Shown here: one piece after another, positions 22,086 to 33,334 of the stretch
Layout: every line of letters begins with the position of its first letter
Numbering within the stretch: position 1 is the stretch's first letter
Source of the DNA: Calliopum simillimum
Taxonomy: Eukaryota; Arthropoda; Insecta; Diptera; Lauxaniidae
Length of the DNA: 64,000 bases
Assembly: GCA_951812925.1 (NCBI GenBank)
Contig: OX638370.1
Coordinates: 112,234,897 to 112,298,896 of the forward strand
Direction: 5' to 3'
Made by a program: the position numbers and the translations under genes
The notes under the pieces: model-generated
What the model saw: the letters and a program-made list of their open reading frames with translations, nothing else
The model's database searches: none
What the model was told of the DNA's origin: nothing

Positions 22086-22985
22086 GTACTTTTGCTAATA
22101 AGATTAGTAGAAGAGTTTAGCTACAGCCACTATTTCCTAACTTAGTTTGAAGCCAAACTAATTACTTAAATTATTGAAAATCAAATTTTTATTTATTATT
22201 AAAAGTTATAGTATATGAGGAGGTCCATAACAAAACGCAATAATTCCATTTTTGGATTTTACGACTGAATTCAATTCTACATATTTAAATCTATATAACC
22301 ATTGTTATAAAACACACCAGGCTTCAATAATTTTACTGTTATTCAATGCCAAAAATAATGGTTCAGACCAAAATGAAACATTTCCAAATTTATGAAATAA
22401 ACAACTTCGATACATAAGTGAAAAGTCAATTATAAAAATTTATTTCATTGTTATGCTAACTCTACAATAAAAACAAATTTTTTTGTTACGATAACTCTAC
22501 ATGAACTAAGGGGGTCCAGAACTAAACGCAATAATTCCACTTTTAAAGTTTTTAAATTTTTTGACTGAATTCAATCCTACACATTAAAATTATGTAAATA
22601 TGTATTGTCAAAAAACATAACATGGGTCAATAATTTTACCGTTATTCAATACCAAAAGTAAGAATTACTATGTGACGGATCAAAACGCAACATTTCCAAA
22701 TTTGTTATCTAAACAACTTGAAAATTAATTGTCAGATAAATTAACTTTTTTATTATTTGTATTGTGCCTAGAACCCTTCTAAATCCCAACAACTGTTTTT
22801 AAAAGAAATATATATCCTACTGACTTTAATTACTTTTGTGCGTTTATTCAAAAAACTGTTAAGATGGATTTATTGCGTTTTGTTATGGCCCTCCTCATAT
22901 AGTATAAGTAGGTTTTATTTTAATTCAGTTTTTAAAACTTGTATCATTTTATGCCATTGTTGCATATGCTTAAAAATTCCCAATA
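22086..22985. repeat. Right part of segmental duplication, copy 1 (interrupted by a TIR element)
   Basis: 22086-22210 matches 25267-25408 and 22905-22985 matches 25409-25475 at high identity. The intervening 22213-22905 is absent from the other copy, which serves as an empty site. Confidence 0.85.
22214..22902. mobile_element. Tc1/mariner-type MITE with internal duplication
   Basis: The ends are TATGAGGAGGTCCATAACAA and its inverse (one mismatch), continuing to a TIR of about 28 bases. The paralogous empty site near 25408 confirms insertion. Internally, about 22226-22440 is repeated directly at about 22516-22740 (aaacgcaataattccac..., gactgaattcaatcctaca..., acatttccaaattt). It is non-coding. 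Confidence 0.75.
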
Positions 22986-23060
22986 GCTTAGCTGAGGTGT
23001 CCTAGGAAACCATCAATTAAGGCTTGTTGATAGTTCGCCATAGATGTTTTCCCTCAAGTA

Positions 23061-24353
23061 CGTAGGCTGCTATATATATTTCTGGCCTAGGCAACACTAA
23101 ATGTTGCCAGATGCAATCTGACATTTCCATTGAAAAGTTTGACATTTTTTAGCATAAACGTACTCAGAACGTTTTGACGTACGACCATCATTTGTGTTGT
23201 GTTTACAGTGACTTAAAATAATCAATTTGGCAAAAAAATGGAATTAACTCGTGAACATTTTCGTGCGATCATTTTTCACAACTTTCGACTTGAATTATCA
23301 CGACAAGAGTGCATCGATGAACTTAAATCTTTGTATGGCGATGAAGCACCATCCTATAGCACCGTGAAAAACTGTTTTAATGAATTCAATCGTGGCCGAC
23401 GATCGCTCAAATACGAATTCCGTGAAGACGTCCAAAAACGGCCGTTGTGCCAGAGAACATTGATGCCGTGCGTGAACTGATAATGCAAGATCGTCATGTG
23501 ACATACCGTGAGATAGAGGCATCCTTGGGCATTTCTCCCACCAGGATACATTCGATATTGCATGAACACCTGGCCGTAAAAAAGGTTTGTTCTCGTTGGA
23601 TCCCGCACAATTTGACAATCGCTCAAAAAAAGGCTAGTGTCAATTGATGCAAACAGATTTTAAAAAATACGATCGCAGTGCTTCAAAAGACGTTTATAAG
23701 ATCGTCACATGTGAAGAATCATGGATCTATGCGTATGAGCCCGAAACAAAACAGCAATCGACCGTGTGGGTCTTCGAAGACGAGCCAAATCCAACGAAAG
23801 TTGTTCGTAGAAGAAGCACTTCGAAGCAAATGGTCGCCTGTATCTTCGGCAAAACTGGTCATGTGGCGACTATTCCGCTTGAGCAACGTAGGACGGTCAA
23901 TTCTGAGTGGTACACCAGAATTTGTTTGCCTGAAGTCTTCGGAGAAATTCGAAAAACGAACAAGAGAAGACGAATCATTTTAACCATGACAATGCGAGCT
24001 CTCACACATCGGCTCAAATCAGAGCCTTTTTGACCGGCCAAAACGTCGAATTGATGGGTAATCTGCCGTACAGCCCTGACTTGGCACGCAATGACTTCTT
24101 TTTTTTCCCGCATATCAAGAAAAAAATGCGTGGTCAACGATTTTCGTCGCCAGAAGATGCTGTTGAAGCGTTTAAAAACCATGTTTTGGAGGTGTCTCAA
24201 TCGGAGTGAAAAAAGTTCTTCTTCAATTGGTTTGAGCGCATGCAAAAGTGTATAAATCATGCTGGAGAATACTTTGAAAAACAATAAAAGCATTTTTGAT
24301 GATAAATATTCGCATTTTCATAATTAGGCCAGAAATATATATAGCAGCCTACG
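23061..24353 (+). mobile_element. Full-length mariner transposon, decayed
   Basis: It is bounded by TIRs starting CGTAGGCTGCTATATATATT on the left and its inverse on the right, and flanked by TA on both sides (23059-23060 and 24354-24355). The length, 1293 bp, is normal for mariner. The transposase is on the + strand (next entry). Confidence 0.92.
23238..24280 (+). pseudogene. mariner transposase pseudogene
   Basis: ATG at 23238 opens MELTREHFRAIIFHNFRLEL, the helix-turn-helix N terminus of a mariner transposase. The frame is broken by a single-base loss near 23424, another near 23662 and a shift near 23979. Two Trp codons have become TGA (23645-23647 and about 24207). The usual G-D-E-S-W block reads CEESW, so the first catalytic Asp is replaced by Glu. 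The HDN and YSPDLA blocks with the other two Asp residues are still readable. The family length is about 345 residues. The element cannot be autonomous. Confidence 0.92.
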
Positions 24354-24974
24354 TATTCTGAAAATATGGCTAAAAATAAGTTATACGTGTCTTTCCTGGA
24401 GAAGGTCGAATTTTTTTTTAAGTCGGCCTTTGAAGTTTTCTATACATGTGTACGATCCTTACATCTGAGGCATATCATGTCTTCTAAAGACTTCCAAAGG
24501 ATGTTAAGCAGAATATTTTTGTGGAAAACTTAAACTCCTACATCCCCCACAAATGGGTCATTTTTGACCAAAATTGTCAAAAATTACCCTTTAAACGGGG
24601 AATAATGGATCAATATGTACAACAGAAATATTTGCTATAAAATTTCACTAATAGTTGCCATACATCAAAAGGTCGCAAATTCACCGCGAAGGTCAAAAAA
24701 TCGTCAATATCAACAAAGACCTCACACATTTCATGTTAATTCATTTTTTTTATGGTATACATACTTAAGTTTTAAGCATTTCTTGACTTCGATGACCCTA
24801 ATGAAATTTTTCGTAGAATATTTTGTGTAATATTTTATATTCAGTTTAAATTAAATTAAAACAAATTTGCTGTCATGCTCTTTTTGGCTTACAAAAACAG
24901 GTATATATATATAACTTCATTTCTGTTAAAAAATACTAGTTTTTGTTTGTTTGTTTTCTCAATCAATATTTCAG

Positions 24975-25228
24975 ATTCTTTACAACGTGTCATCTCAATT
25001 GACAATTTCTTCGAATCATATAATGATCCAGAAAGCAATGCCACCTTCAGTTGTCGGAAATGTGGCAGAAGTTATATGCGTAATTCGACATTAAAACGTC
25101 ATATTCAATATACCTGCTCTGAGGGAAATCGTAAATCAACATTTAAATGTCCGAAATGTACTAAACTTTTTACACGTAATGATATCTTAAAAAGACACAT
25201 GCGTCAAGTACACTATAAACAATTTTAG
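24975..25228 (+). CDS. lola: lola tail M6, C2HC + C2H2 single exon
   Basis: The acceptor caatatttcag ends at 24974 and the split codon gives Asp. The tail reads DSLQRVISIDNFFESYNDPE, then finger 1 with C27, C30, H43, C48 and finger 2 with C59, C62, H75, H80, and stops five residues later at KQF. It has a complete Lola-type finger pair with an 11-residue linker and no long low-complexity part. Closest in the window is M7 (shared RSYMRNSTLKRH / KRYMRHSTLNRH and ARND/TRND helix residues). The open frame back to 24875 is intronic. Confidence 0.9.
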
Positions 25229-25266
25229 AACTATGAAACAAAAATAGAAAACTTGAATGTTTTCCA

Positions 25267-25475
25267 GTACTTTTGCTAATAAGATCAGTAGAAGAGTTTA
25301 GCTACAGCAGCTATTTCCTAACTTAGCTTGAAGCCAAACTGATTGCCCACCTTATTACAATACTTAAATTATTGAAAATCAAATTTTGATTTATTAAAAG
25401 TTATAGAAGTAGGTTTTATTTCAATTCAGTTTAAGAAACTTGATATCATTTTATGCCATTGTTGCATATGCTTTT
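25267..25475. repeat. Right part of segmental duplication, copy 2
   Basis: Matches 22086-22210 plus 22905-22985. It begins 39 bases after the stop of M6, so the duplicated unit includes the M6 3' flank. Confidence 0.85.
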
Positions 25476-25489
25476 CCATAACATAAGTA

Positions 25490-26195
25490 TACTATAAGAT
25501 TCAATTGCAACATTTGTTTGATACGATGCGATAGTGTGATAAGTTCGAAGCTTTGAATAAAATATTTTTTTTTTTTTCGGCAAAAAAGTGCTGTGTTTCT
25601 TTCTCAACATAGTCACCTTTTAGTTCGACATATTTAGTGAAGCGTTTTTCCAATTTTTGTATTCCTTTCAAATAATAAGTTTTCTCAAGGCGCTCAAAAT
25701 GTTTCAGTAATGGCCTCTTCATTCGACCAGCCATTTCATCAGGTTTGGAAACAGGAAATAGTTGCTGGGGAATAAATCTGGAAAATATGCTGGGTGAGGT
25801 ATCAATATCGAATCAGTCCAATTGCTCCGAATAATCACCGGTGATTGTTTTACCTTTTACAAGGTTATCAATGAGGATTACTTTCTTTCGAAGGTGCCCA
25901 CTGTTATGATTGTTCTTTGGTCTCTGGCTTGCGCTTATGGTCGAGTGTGAGCAATCGCTGCATCCGTAACGCGGATAGCTTTTTCATGTCCAAATATTCA
26001 TGTTAAATGTTATGTACCCGCTCAGTTGAGATGTCTAACGGCTCAGCCACCTCACGCACTTTCATTCTCCAATCGTCCAGTATCACTCCATAGACTTTAT
26101 CGGCGATTCCTGGCGTGACGAGTTCTTTTGGGCGACCTAAACTTTTGGCTTCACTTGTGTTGGTGTAAACTACTTTTTAACCATTGATGGTGCAG
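25490..26195 (-). pseudogene. Mos1-like (mauritiana-type) mariner remnant, internally deleted
   Basis: The minus-strand frames give, from 26190 downward, GRPKELVTPGIADKVYGVIL and VREVAEPLDISTERVHNI (N-terminal HTH region). An abrupt jump to ILIDNLVKGKTITG follows, then the C-terminal LEKTYYLKGIQKLEKRFTKY and VELKGDYVEK at 25734-25540. Stops interrupt it and the catalytic centre between TGDE and HDN is deleted. The sequence resembles the Mos1 group rather than the element at 23061. Confidence 0.85.
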
Positions 26196-26214
26196 TACAC
26201 TTACTTTTTTTACT

Positions 26215-26828
26215 CGCATTTTTTGCACTGAAATTGAAGTATTTGATCCAAAAAATTCAAGATTCCATTTCACTGTACGTTGATTTGATTTTGACAATGA
26301 AGTACACTGTCTTGTTTAATCAGTGTAAAAAAAACCTAATTAAATACTTCAGTGTACTATATTTTATACAAGCAAATACTTCAAGTCAATGTCACTATCT
26401 TGTTTAATCAGTGTCAAAAAAAGACCTAATTCTAATAAATACATCAGTGTACTTCAGGTCAATGTAAAACGTCCGAGTAGAAAAACTACAGTTTAATTTA
26501 TGATATGATAACACTTGCAAGTTGCAACGCATTGGTAACCCAAGATTGTAGTTGCTTTCGTACATTTTCGCGAGAGGCACGAGAGCGAATGACTACTTTT
26601 CTCACTAAAGTAGTATTTTGTAGTGTACAATACAACTACTGCATATGCACTGAACTGAAGCAAATCAAACAAGACATGTCTGTGAAGCATTTATTTTTTC
26701 TTCTTTAATTTTCAAGTACTGTCAAGACATTTGCACGCGACACTAAACTGAAGTATTTGATAAATAAAAAGGGAACACAAAACTTAACGTATAAAAAAAC
26801 TCCAACAAGACGTCTTGAGCAGACCCCT
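26215..26828. mobile_element. Long-TIR MITE, copy 2
   Basis: Same family as 41028-41522: repeated 'aatacttcagtgtac' blocks, a 'gttgtagtgtac' type centre, and a right end tccaacaagacgtcttgagc. The left end is uncertain. It contains internal direct duplication of the 'gtcttgtttaatcagtgt' block. Confidence 0.6.
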
Positions 26829-27278
26829 ACTTGCAGTATTGTTTTTTTTTTCCCCTTTAACTGAAGTTTTGTCTTTCTAAAACAAGTTAGATTATTTTTG
26901 TAGCCTGGAAATAGCCAAACGGAGATGTTGGATAAGTTTACTACTTGATCCGGAATAAGTTTAAAAAATTCGAAAGTAACTTCTACAGATTTAATATTAT
27001 TAACTTCCTTTATTCGATGGTAACTGTTATTATTATTATTAAATGCATTAAAATATGCAAATTTATAACGTTCAAAGTTGAAGTTGATTTAACTAATAAA
27101 CCATTGTAAGTTTATTGTTTTTTGTGTTACACTAGCAACAAAAGTGAGTGAGTGAATAAATTATGAATTACAAAATTAAATACATAAAGTTATACACCGA
27201 AAATGCCTATACTGTCGTGCTCTTTTTGGAAAAATTGATTACATTTAGTATTATCATCCTTTAAACTTAACATTTCAG

Positions 27279-27351
27279 GTTTCTTACGCTTTATGTCGGA
27301 TGACGGCGATTTAGGCTTTTCCGTTTCCGATGACCTTTTATTAACTCAAAG
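27279..27351 (+). CDS. lola: lola tail M7, first exon
   Basis: Acceptor aacatttcag ends at 27278 and the split codon gives Gly. It reads FLRFMSDDGDLGFSVSDDLL then LTQ to donor caaag|gtataa. Phase 2 out. It is acidic and Ser-rich, unlike the M2-M5 first exons. Confidence 0.78.
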
Positions 27352-27433
27352 GTATAAACTTTATTTTTATCTGGCATTATACTTTTGTGCTGCTAATAAT
27401 AAATGCCATATTTTTTTTTTTTTGTGTTTTTAG

Positions 27434-27653
27434 TGAAGAGTCTTATTCTTGTCCGAAATGTGGCAAACGTTATATGCGCCATTCTACTCTTAATCGTCAT
27501 ATGAAATATTCATGCAAAGAACGAAATTCAAAAATTAAATTAAAATGTACAATATGTTCGAAACCTTTTGCACGCAATGATATATTATTAACTCATATGC
27601 GGAAACTACACGATATGACAAAAACTGAACTCCGGCGGCACAGGTGGAAATAA
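27434..27653 (+). CDS. lola: lola tail M7, C2HC + C2H2 exon
   Basis: Acceptor gtgtttttag ends at 27433 and base t completes Ser. Finger 1 is CPKCGKRYMRHSTLNRHMKY-SC (C-x2-C-x12-H-x4-C). Finger 2 is CTICSKPFARNDILLTHMRK-LH. A basic 14-residue tail ends RRHRWK. The open frame begins at 27387 in intron. AATAAA at 27773 lies 120 bases past the stop. Both metal sites are complete. Confidence 0.9.
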
Positions 27654-27772
27654 TATTTAAATATGCAATAGATCTTATATACTTTAAGTCTATGATAGTC
27701 AAAAAATATTGTATCAAAAGCATATAATTTAGGTATTTAGACTTGTAAATTTTGTTAATGTATTGCAAATTT

Positions 27773-27778
27773 AATAAA
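27773..27778 (+). terminator. Poly(A) signal for tail M7
   Basis: AATAAA 120 bases after the stop, followed by cacgtcagtatcag. Confidence 0.55.
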
Positions 27779-28242
27779 CCACGTCAGTATCAGTCAAACT
27801 CAAGAGCTTTAATATTGTTGAGACTTTATTCGGGCAAGCGTGGTTTGAATTTAAAAATTTGATTGTTGATTCCGCAAGATATTTTGTCTTGAGTTAAACT
27901 GTCACTCACGGTTTTCCTCAGTTATACATATAAGGTTTTCCATTATAATTTAGTTTTAATACACAACTTTTCCGGAATTTATCTGAAATGTGATAAATAT
28001 CTCGTTCTGTCCTAAATCTCACTTTCGCACTGAACTAAGCTTGAAACGTAATTCCAAAGTTTTAAACACGTTTCTAATACGTTTTTTTTTCTAAGCTATT
28101 TTGTAGATGAAATCGCATTTATAAGTTCCAAAGTTTGTTTTCTATTTATTTCACATTGAAATTAAAATGTCATCAACAAGTTTTCGAAATCAAAAGTACG
28201 GAACAGGTCAGTAAATTATTTTAATAGTTGTTTTTCTATTAG

Positions 28243-28775
28243 GAGCTTGCACAAGACTTTGTTTTTTGATTCGCACATTTTACGGTGAACTGAAGTATTT
28301 GATCCAAAAAGTTAAAGAATCAAATCTTCACTGTGGATACACTGATCTCATTTTGACACTGAAGTATACTGTACTGTACAGTATAAAAAAAAAAAAAACA
28401 GATTCTAACAAATACTTTAGTGTACTGTATTTTGTACAAATGAATAAGAAACGTGTGATAAAAAAAACTAAAATTTATGGTATCGTAATATCAGCAACGC
28501 ATAAGGATTGTAGTTGCTTTCATATAGTACATTTTCGCGAGAAAGAAAAAAGTGGGTAAATAAAAATAGGCACAAGAAGAGAGCGAAAAACTACTTTTGT
28601 TTCTAAAGTAGCATTTTGTAGTGTACACTACAACTACAGTACATAAATTGAACAGTATTTGTTTTTTCTTCTTTCATATCCAAGTACTGTCAAGACGTTT
28701 GCAAGCGACACTGAACTGAAAAATATCTTCAAACGAAATGCCTTCAAGCCCCAACGAGAGTTATTGTGCAAGCTA
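28243..28775. mobile_element. Long-TIR MITE, copy 3
   Basis: Left end agcttgcacaagac, right end tgtgcaagct. The internal arms carry 'gaactgaagtatttgat' and the inverse. Same family as 41028-41522. Confidence 0.7.
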
Positions 28776-29021
28776 ATTTTTTTCTATCCAAACGGCAGCA
28801 TTAGAAAGTTATCTCAAAAAGTCATATGACATATTTTTATGGCAATTTTTTCTTTTTGTAGCTTTTAAGGTTTTAAGTTCCTTACCCTTACAACAAGACC
28901 ATTAACCATTACATTTGAATGAAATGCGAAATGCATCCTTTTGCAATTCCAAGATAAGTTATATCTACTGCATGTTTAGGCAATAAAGGGCAAATATCGT
29001 TCTCCAGCTACTCGTTAGATA

Positions 29022-29843
29022 CCCTGCAGGACTACGGACTATTACAAAACTGGTTTGCAAACTACTCCATGGGAGAAACCGACTAGTCCAAATTCTGGTC
29101 CCATCACATAGTTCTATTTACGTTTTACGTTGTTTGTCATTCGGCGAACCAATTGTCTCCTTGTGCATTACAATCGGACCAGAAAAAGGTCAATTGTCTC
29201 CTTATGCATTACATTTGGACCAGAAAAAGGCCAATTTTTTTTTTATTTGATTCATAAATTTCAACAAATTTAATTTCAAATTCAAGCTTTACACATAAAT
29301 TTCAAAAGGTTTCATAGCCGAATGTGCTAAAGATTTTGTTGTATATTTCTGAGCAATGTGCTCCGGGTTCGAATCTCAGTGTTGATGAAATTTTTTTTAT
29401 TAATTTTTTATTATTTTATACCTCGGACAAATATTTCATTTTCTGCTCCGAAGACTCGTCAGACAAATTGTTTACAAATTAATAGATATTTAAAAATTGG
29501 AATTTGAAAATCGCCGAGTGGAAGATATGAACCCGGGCCTCTACGCAGCGCAAGTCCTAAGACCGATACACTATCGTTTGCTCTTCTTCACAATGGACGA
29601 ACTGCCTAACAATATGCGGTCAGTGACGTTTTAATTTCACTAATACAATCGATACACAATTGTACCACTTTTGGTAGTAATGACGGATTATGCATTACAT
29701 TTGGACAATTTTTGATACAATTGATAATTTAAGTGAATTTATTCTAGTTTTAGGTGTAGTAGTTGTCCATAATGGACTAATTACAAAAAAACTAGACCAA
29801 AGATTGGACTATTGAGACAGTTGACTCCGTCGCTCCTGCAGGG
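29022..29843. mobile_element. TIR element carrying two opposed tRNA-like domains, copy 2 (intact ends)
   Basis: The ends CCCTGCAGGA and TCCTGCAGGG are inverted and flanked by TA on both sides (822 bp). Inside, + strand 29315-29380 has tagccgaatgtgctaaag (box A-like) and gggttcgaatctcag (box B-like). The minus strand from about 29575 to 29513 has agtgtatcggtcttaggac and cgggttcatatcttcc. The two tRNA-like blocks face each other across about 130 bp. A 'caattgtctcctt..gcatta' block near 29150 is duplicated in tandem. Confidence 0.65.
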
Positions 29844-29849
29844 TAATGG

Positions 29850-31470
29850 TTAGGCAACTTTTTTGTTAAAAAAAAAATCGATGCATGAAGAACGTTGAGT
29901 CAAAGGTGTTTTTTATAAGGCCTTTGTTTTTATAGAAACATAGATTTAACAGATCAATAAATAAATTAAGTAAATATATATGAAAAAACAATTTACGAGA
30001 AACTAAAATAATAATTTAGTTATTAAAAAAAAAAAAAATTAAAATAGTTATGTACATAATTTCTATACTATACCTTCCTGAAAATTATTTGGCCACTCGT
30101 GAGAATAATTTTATTGAAACTGATTAAGTGTAAAAATGGAGAGAGTTTTGACCGTTTTTACTTTCATTTCAACAATATCTATATTCAATATGAATGTAAA
30201 AAATTAGCAAGTAACAAAACTGAAGTTTACTGAATCGAAAACTACACGGTGGTAAAGCATATAATATTTAAGAATATAAAAGTGTCCACACTAGAATTTT
30301 TGCTTTGAAACAATACTTGTATGTACATATATATAGTATGTTAAAATAAAAATAAATAAAATAATGAGTTGAAATAAAAAAAAAGTCTATGTAGAGTCTA
30401 AAAATATGCAATAGAAATTGCTATTTTACACAAGTCAATAGAATTCTTGACAATGAACATTTCTGCTGCAGTTTGTTGCATAATTTTAGGCTTCACTTTT
30501 TTTCTGATTATTTGAATTTGTTCCTTCATCTGTTCGGCCAAAGTTAGGGCTAATACATACATAATTCCAATTCCATCTAATCATGCTTAATTTAAGCTTT
30601 AACCGCTTCCTAACTGCCGTAACTTCGATTTGTTGATCAACTGTTTTTTTGTTGTTTGTTTTGCAATTCCTACAAAATGTTAAATTTAGATTTATATGAA
30701 ACACTATAGCAGCAGCCAGAGGCTTCAGCCCAGATGCGAATATTTTTTTTTTTTGTTTTTAATTTAGAAATCTTGGATTTTTTGAAACTTAAAGAAAAAA
30801 AGAAAAAATAGTCCCGAAAACACCAAAATAAAAATGTTTTATATTCATATTCTTGCATTTGTTTTTGCCTGTTTATAAATTTGTTTGTTTTTTTTTTATT
30901 CCAAATATTGATATATACTATATATAATGAAATTTTTAAAATTACCATTTTTTTTTTAACAAAATAATATTTTACCATAAATTTGCCAATTAAAAAAAAA
31001 AAAAAAAACATGTAACCAAAATTAACAAAAGTTTTTAAAAGCTTTGTAACACGAATGTTGAAAAAGCAATAATTAAAATCTTAACAATTTTAACTAAACA
31101 AAATTTAACTGCATTTTTGAATTGAAACTTTAGAAATTTCTTTGGCATGCAATCAACCACTACATAGTACATTTGCATATTAAAACACCACACTGTTCCA
31201 ATTTCCCAGTGAACATTTCAGTGGAAGATCGAACTAAACAAAAGATCAAATTTTTTGTTCCTTCTGTGCCTCTGATATTGTATTTATGGTAAAAGCCGAA
31301 ATCAGGAAAGAAGGATGTGCTAAAAAGACAAATTATCGTTAATTATAAATATACATACATCTAAAATCACTTTGATTAATAAAACCAAAAACTATTCAAA
31401 TAAATATACATGTAATTGAAAATTACTCAAGCGAAAAAAATATAAGTAGAATAGCAGCTTTTCTTTGACA
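29850..31470 (+). other. lola: Inter-module region, no gene seen
   Basis: Strongly AT-rich with poly(A)/poly(T) runs. Minus-strand frames at 30486-31011 are low complexity without motifs. Confidence 0.5.
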
Positions 31471-31479
31471 TAAATTAAC

Positions 31480-32370
31480 ATTGATGATCTTTGCAAAGCG
31501 AATAATACTTCCGAAAAATTCTGCGCTGAGTCATTCCATCCTGCAAACCGTACTTCCCAGCTCAACAGCTAACATCTGTCCCATACTCAGTTTTGATAAC
31601 GATTTTCGCGTATGTCTTCTCGACAGAGCTCAGTGGGAAGACGGCACTGTCAATCTAAACTTTTAAACCATAATTTGCACCGATGGCTCCAAGATGGAGT
31701 GTGGTGTTGGTTCGGGATTCTTTTTAGCAGACTTGAAATTATCTCATTCCTTTCGGTTGGCAGATTCAGCCAGCGTTTTTAAGGCAGAAGTTTTTGCCAT
31801 TCTCGAAGCCTGAAAGTCATTAGGGAATATTAAGACCCGTTCCGGAAAGGTAGCAATTCTCTCTGACAGTCAGGCCGCTATCAAGGCACTCAATTCAGCA
31901 ATAATAAAGGCAAATTAGTAGTAAAATACAAGGAAAAATTAGTCGATCTTGCTGTCGTTTGTGTTCCCGGCCATAGGGACGTCGAAAACAACGGAAAAAC
32001 AGACAAAACCGGCAAGACATGGCTCCTTCGTTAATTTCACCGGTGCGGAAAGAGTTCATACCACGCTAGGTCTAGTAAAGAAGCGAATCTTCTCATATTA
32101 AGTACTTAAACGATTCGAACACCAATTGGAATGCAGGATATCTAGGGAAATCTGGCCTTTTCATATAACAGTTCAAAAATCTCTTGTTTGCTAGCTAATT
32201 TAGCGTAGCTTACACTGAACACTAGGTTCTCGGCAATCATTCCTTTCCTGCCAGAGTTGATGCAAACAAACAAGAATCTCTTCAACAGTTTCTCTGTGAC
32301 TGCCCATTAAATTGCTAGCAAAGCCTTTCATCAATGCTCCCAGCGAAATCATCGACATTGAAATAGGCTC
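31480..32370 (+). pseudogene. LINE remnant with RNase H domain
   Basis: On the + strand a frame ends at 31666. After it comes TDGSKMECGVGSGFFLADLK, then FRLADSASVFKAEVFAILEA, SGKVAILSDSQAAIKALNSA and VVCVPGHRDVENNGKTD. These are the TDGS (first Asp), E-A-x-A/F, SDS-A and PGH blocks of RNase H domains in I/R1-type non-LTR retrotransposons (family knowledge). Stops and frameshifts break it. The RT part upstream is not recognisable. Confidence 0.8.
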
Positions 32371-32424
32371 GCTACTTTATTACCTTAATAAAAGTAACTG
32401 GATATAGATATTGTTAGTAACATG

Positions 32425-32546
32425 GTTGAGTAATGGTTTACCAATGAAATTTTTGGGCTTAACTTAGAGTTAACTAATGACTGAAAATAAAATATTGCTA
32501 GTTAAACTCATGCCATTAGTTATCTAATGACTGAATCCGGGTTTTA
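32425..32546. mobile_element. Harbinger-like MITE fragment, copy 2
   Basis: Right end gactgaatccggg with the 'gttaactaatgactgaaaataaaat' block shared with 8464-8561. The left end is missing. Confidence 0.5.
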
Positions 32547-33334
32547 ACGCACTCTAACCTTGCCTAACCACTCTATGATAAATAATCTCTCGCGTCAGGA
32601 TTTTGAGAGTGCATGTTTTGAGGCATATGATTTTATTTATTTATTTATTCAATATCAAACAGAGATGACATCTCTTACAGACTAGACAACATTTAATTCA
32701 CTAAAAAAATAACAATAACATAAATACAATAGCTTGATTAATTTCCACTTATGGAATTGGATAGCTCTGATATTCCTCATTCAACTTGGTTTTCCTTTTT
32801 TTTTCCGAGGTAATTCATTCGACAAAAAGAGTATGAAATAAAAACATTTCTGATTACAAGCACTCGCTTGAGCGAGACGGTATAAAATCTTAATGTGAAT
32901 AAAAAATAACCCGAAAGTTACTCTTGATCAAATCAACAATAAAAAAAAAATAAAAATTTGATCGATCGAGAATATATAATATAAAATTATCGACAATATC
33001 GTCTAAATCGCGACTCCTTTCTCAAAAAACAGTTGTGAATGAACTTCGTTTGTTTTCAAGGCTGCAACGTTAACCATTTAGTTCAATTTAAACTATCAAA
33101 ACCTTCACTGTTCACTGTGGAATTGAAACAGACGGAACACAATTTGCATACAACATCAACTACAGTAACAATAAAATAATACTAAAATTTTTAATTTTTC
33201 TTTATAAATTGATTTTTTCAAATTAATTTTTTTTTTGCTTTAAAATTTTAAAAAAGTTCCTTGTTTCTTTACTTCAAAGCTTTCAAAAAGTAAGAAAACC
33301 AAACAAATTTAAAAATACCAAAAACAAATTTCAG
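32547..33334 (+). other. lola: Intron before tail M8
   Basis: AT-rich, ending in a caaatttcag acceptor. No other feature recognised. Confidence 0.5.
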
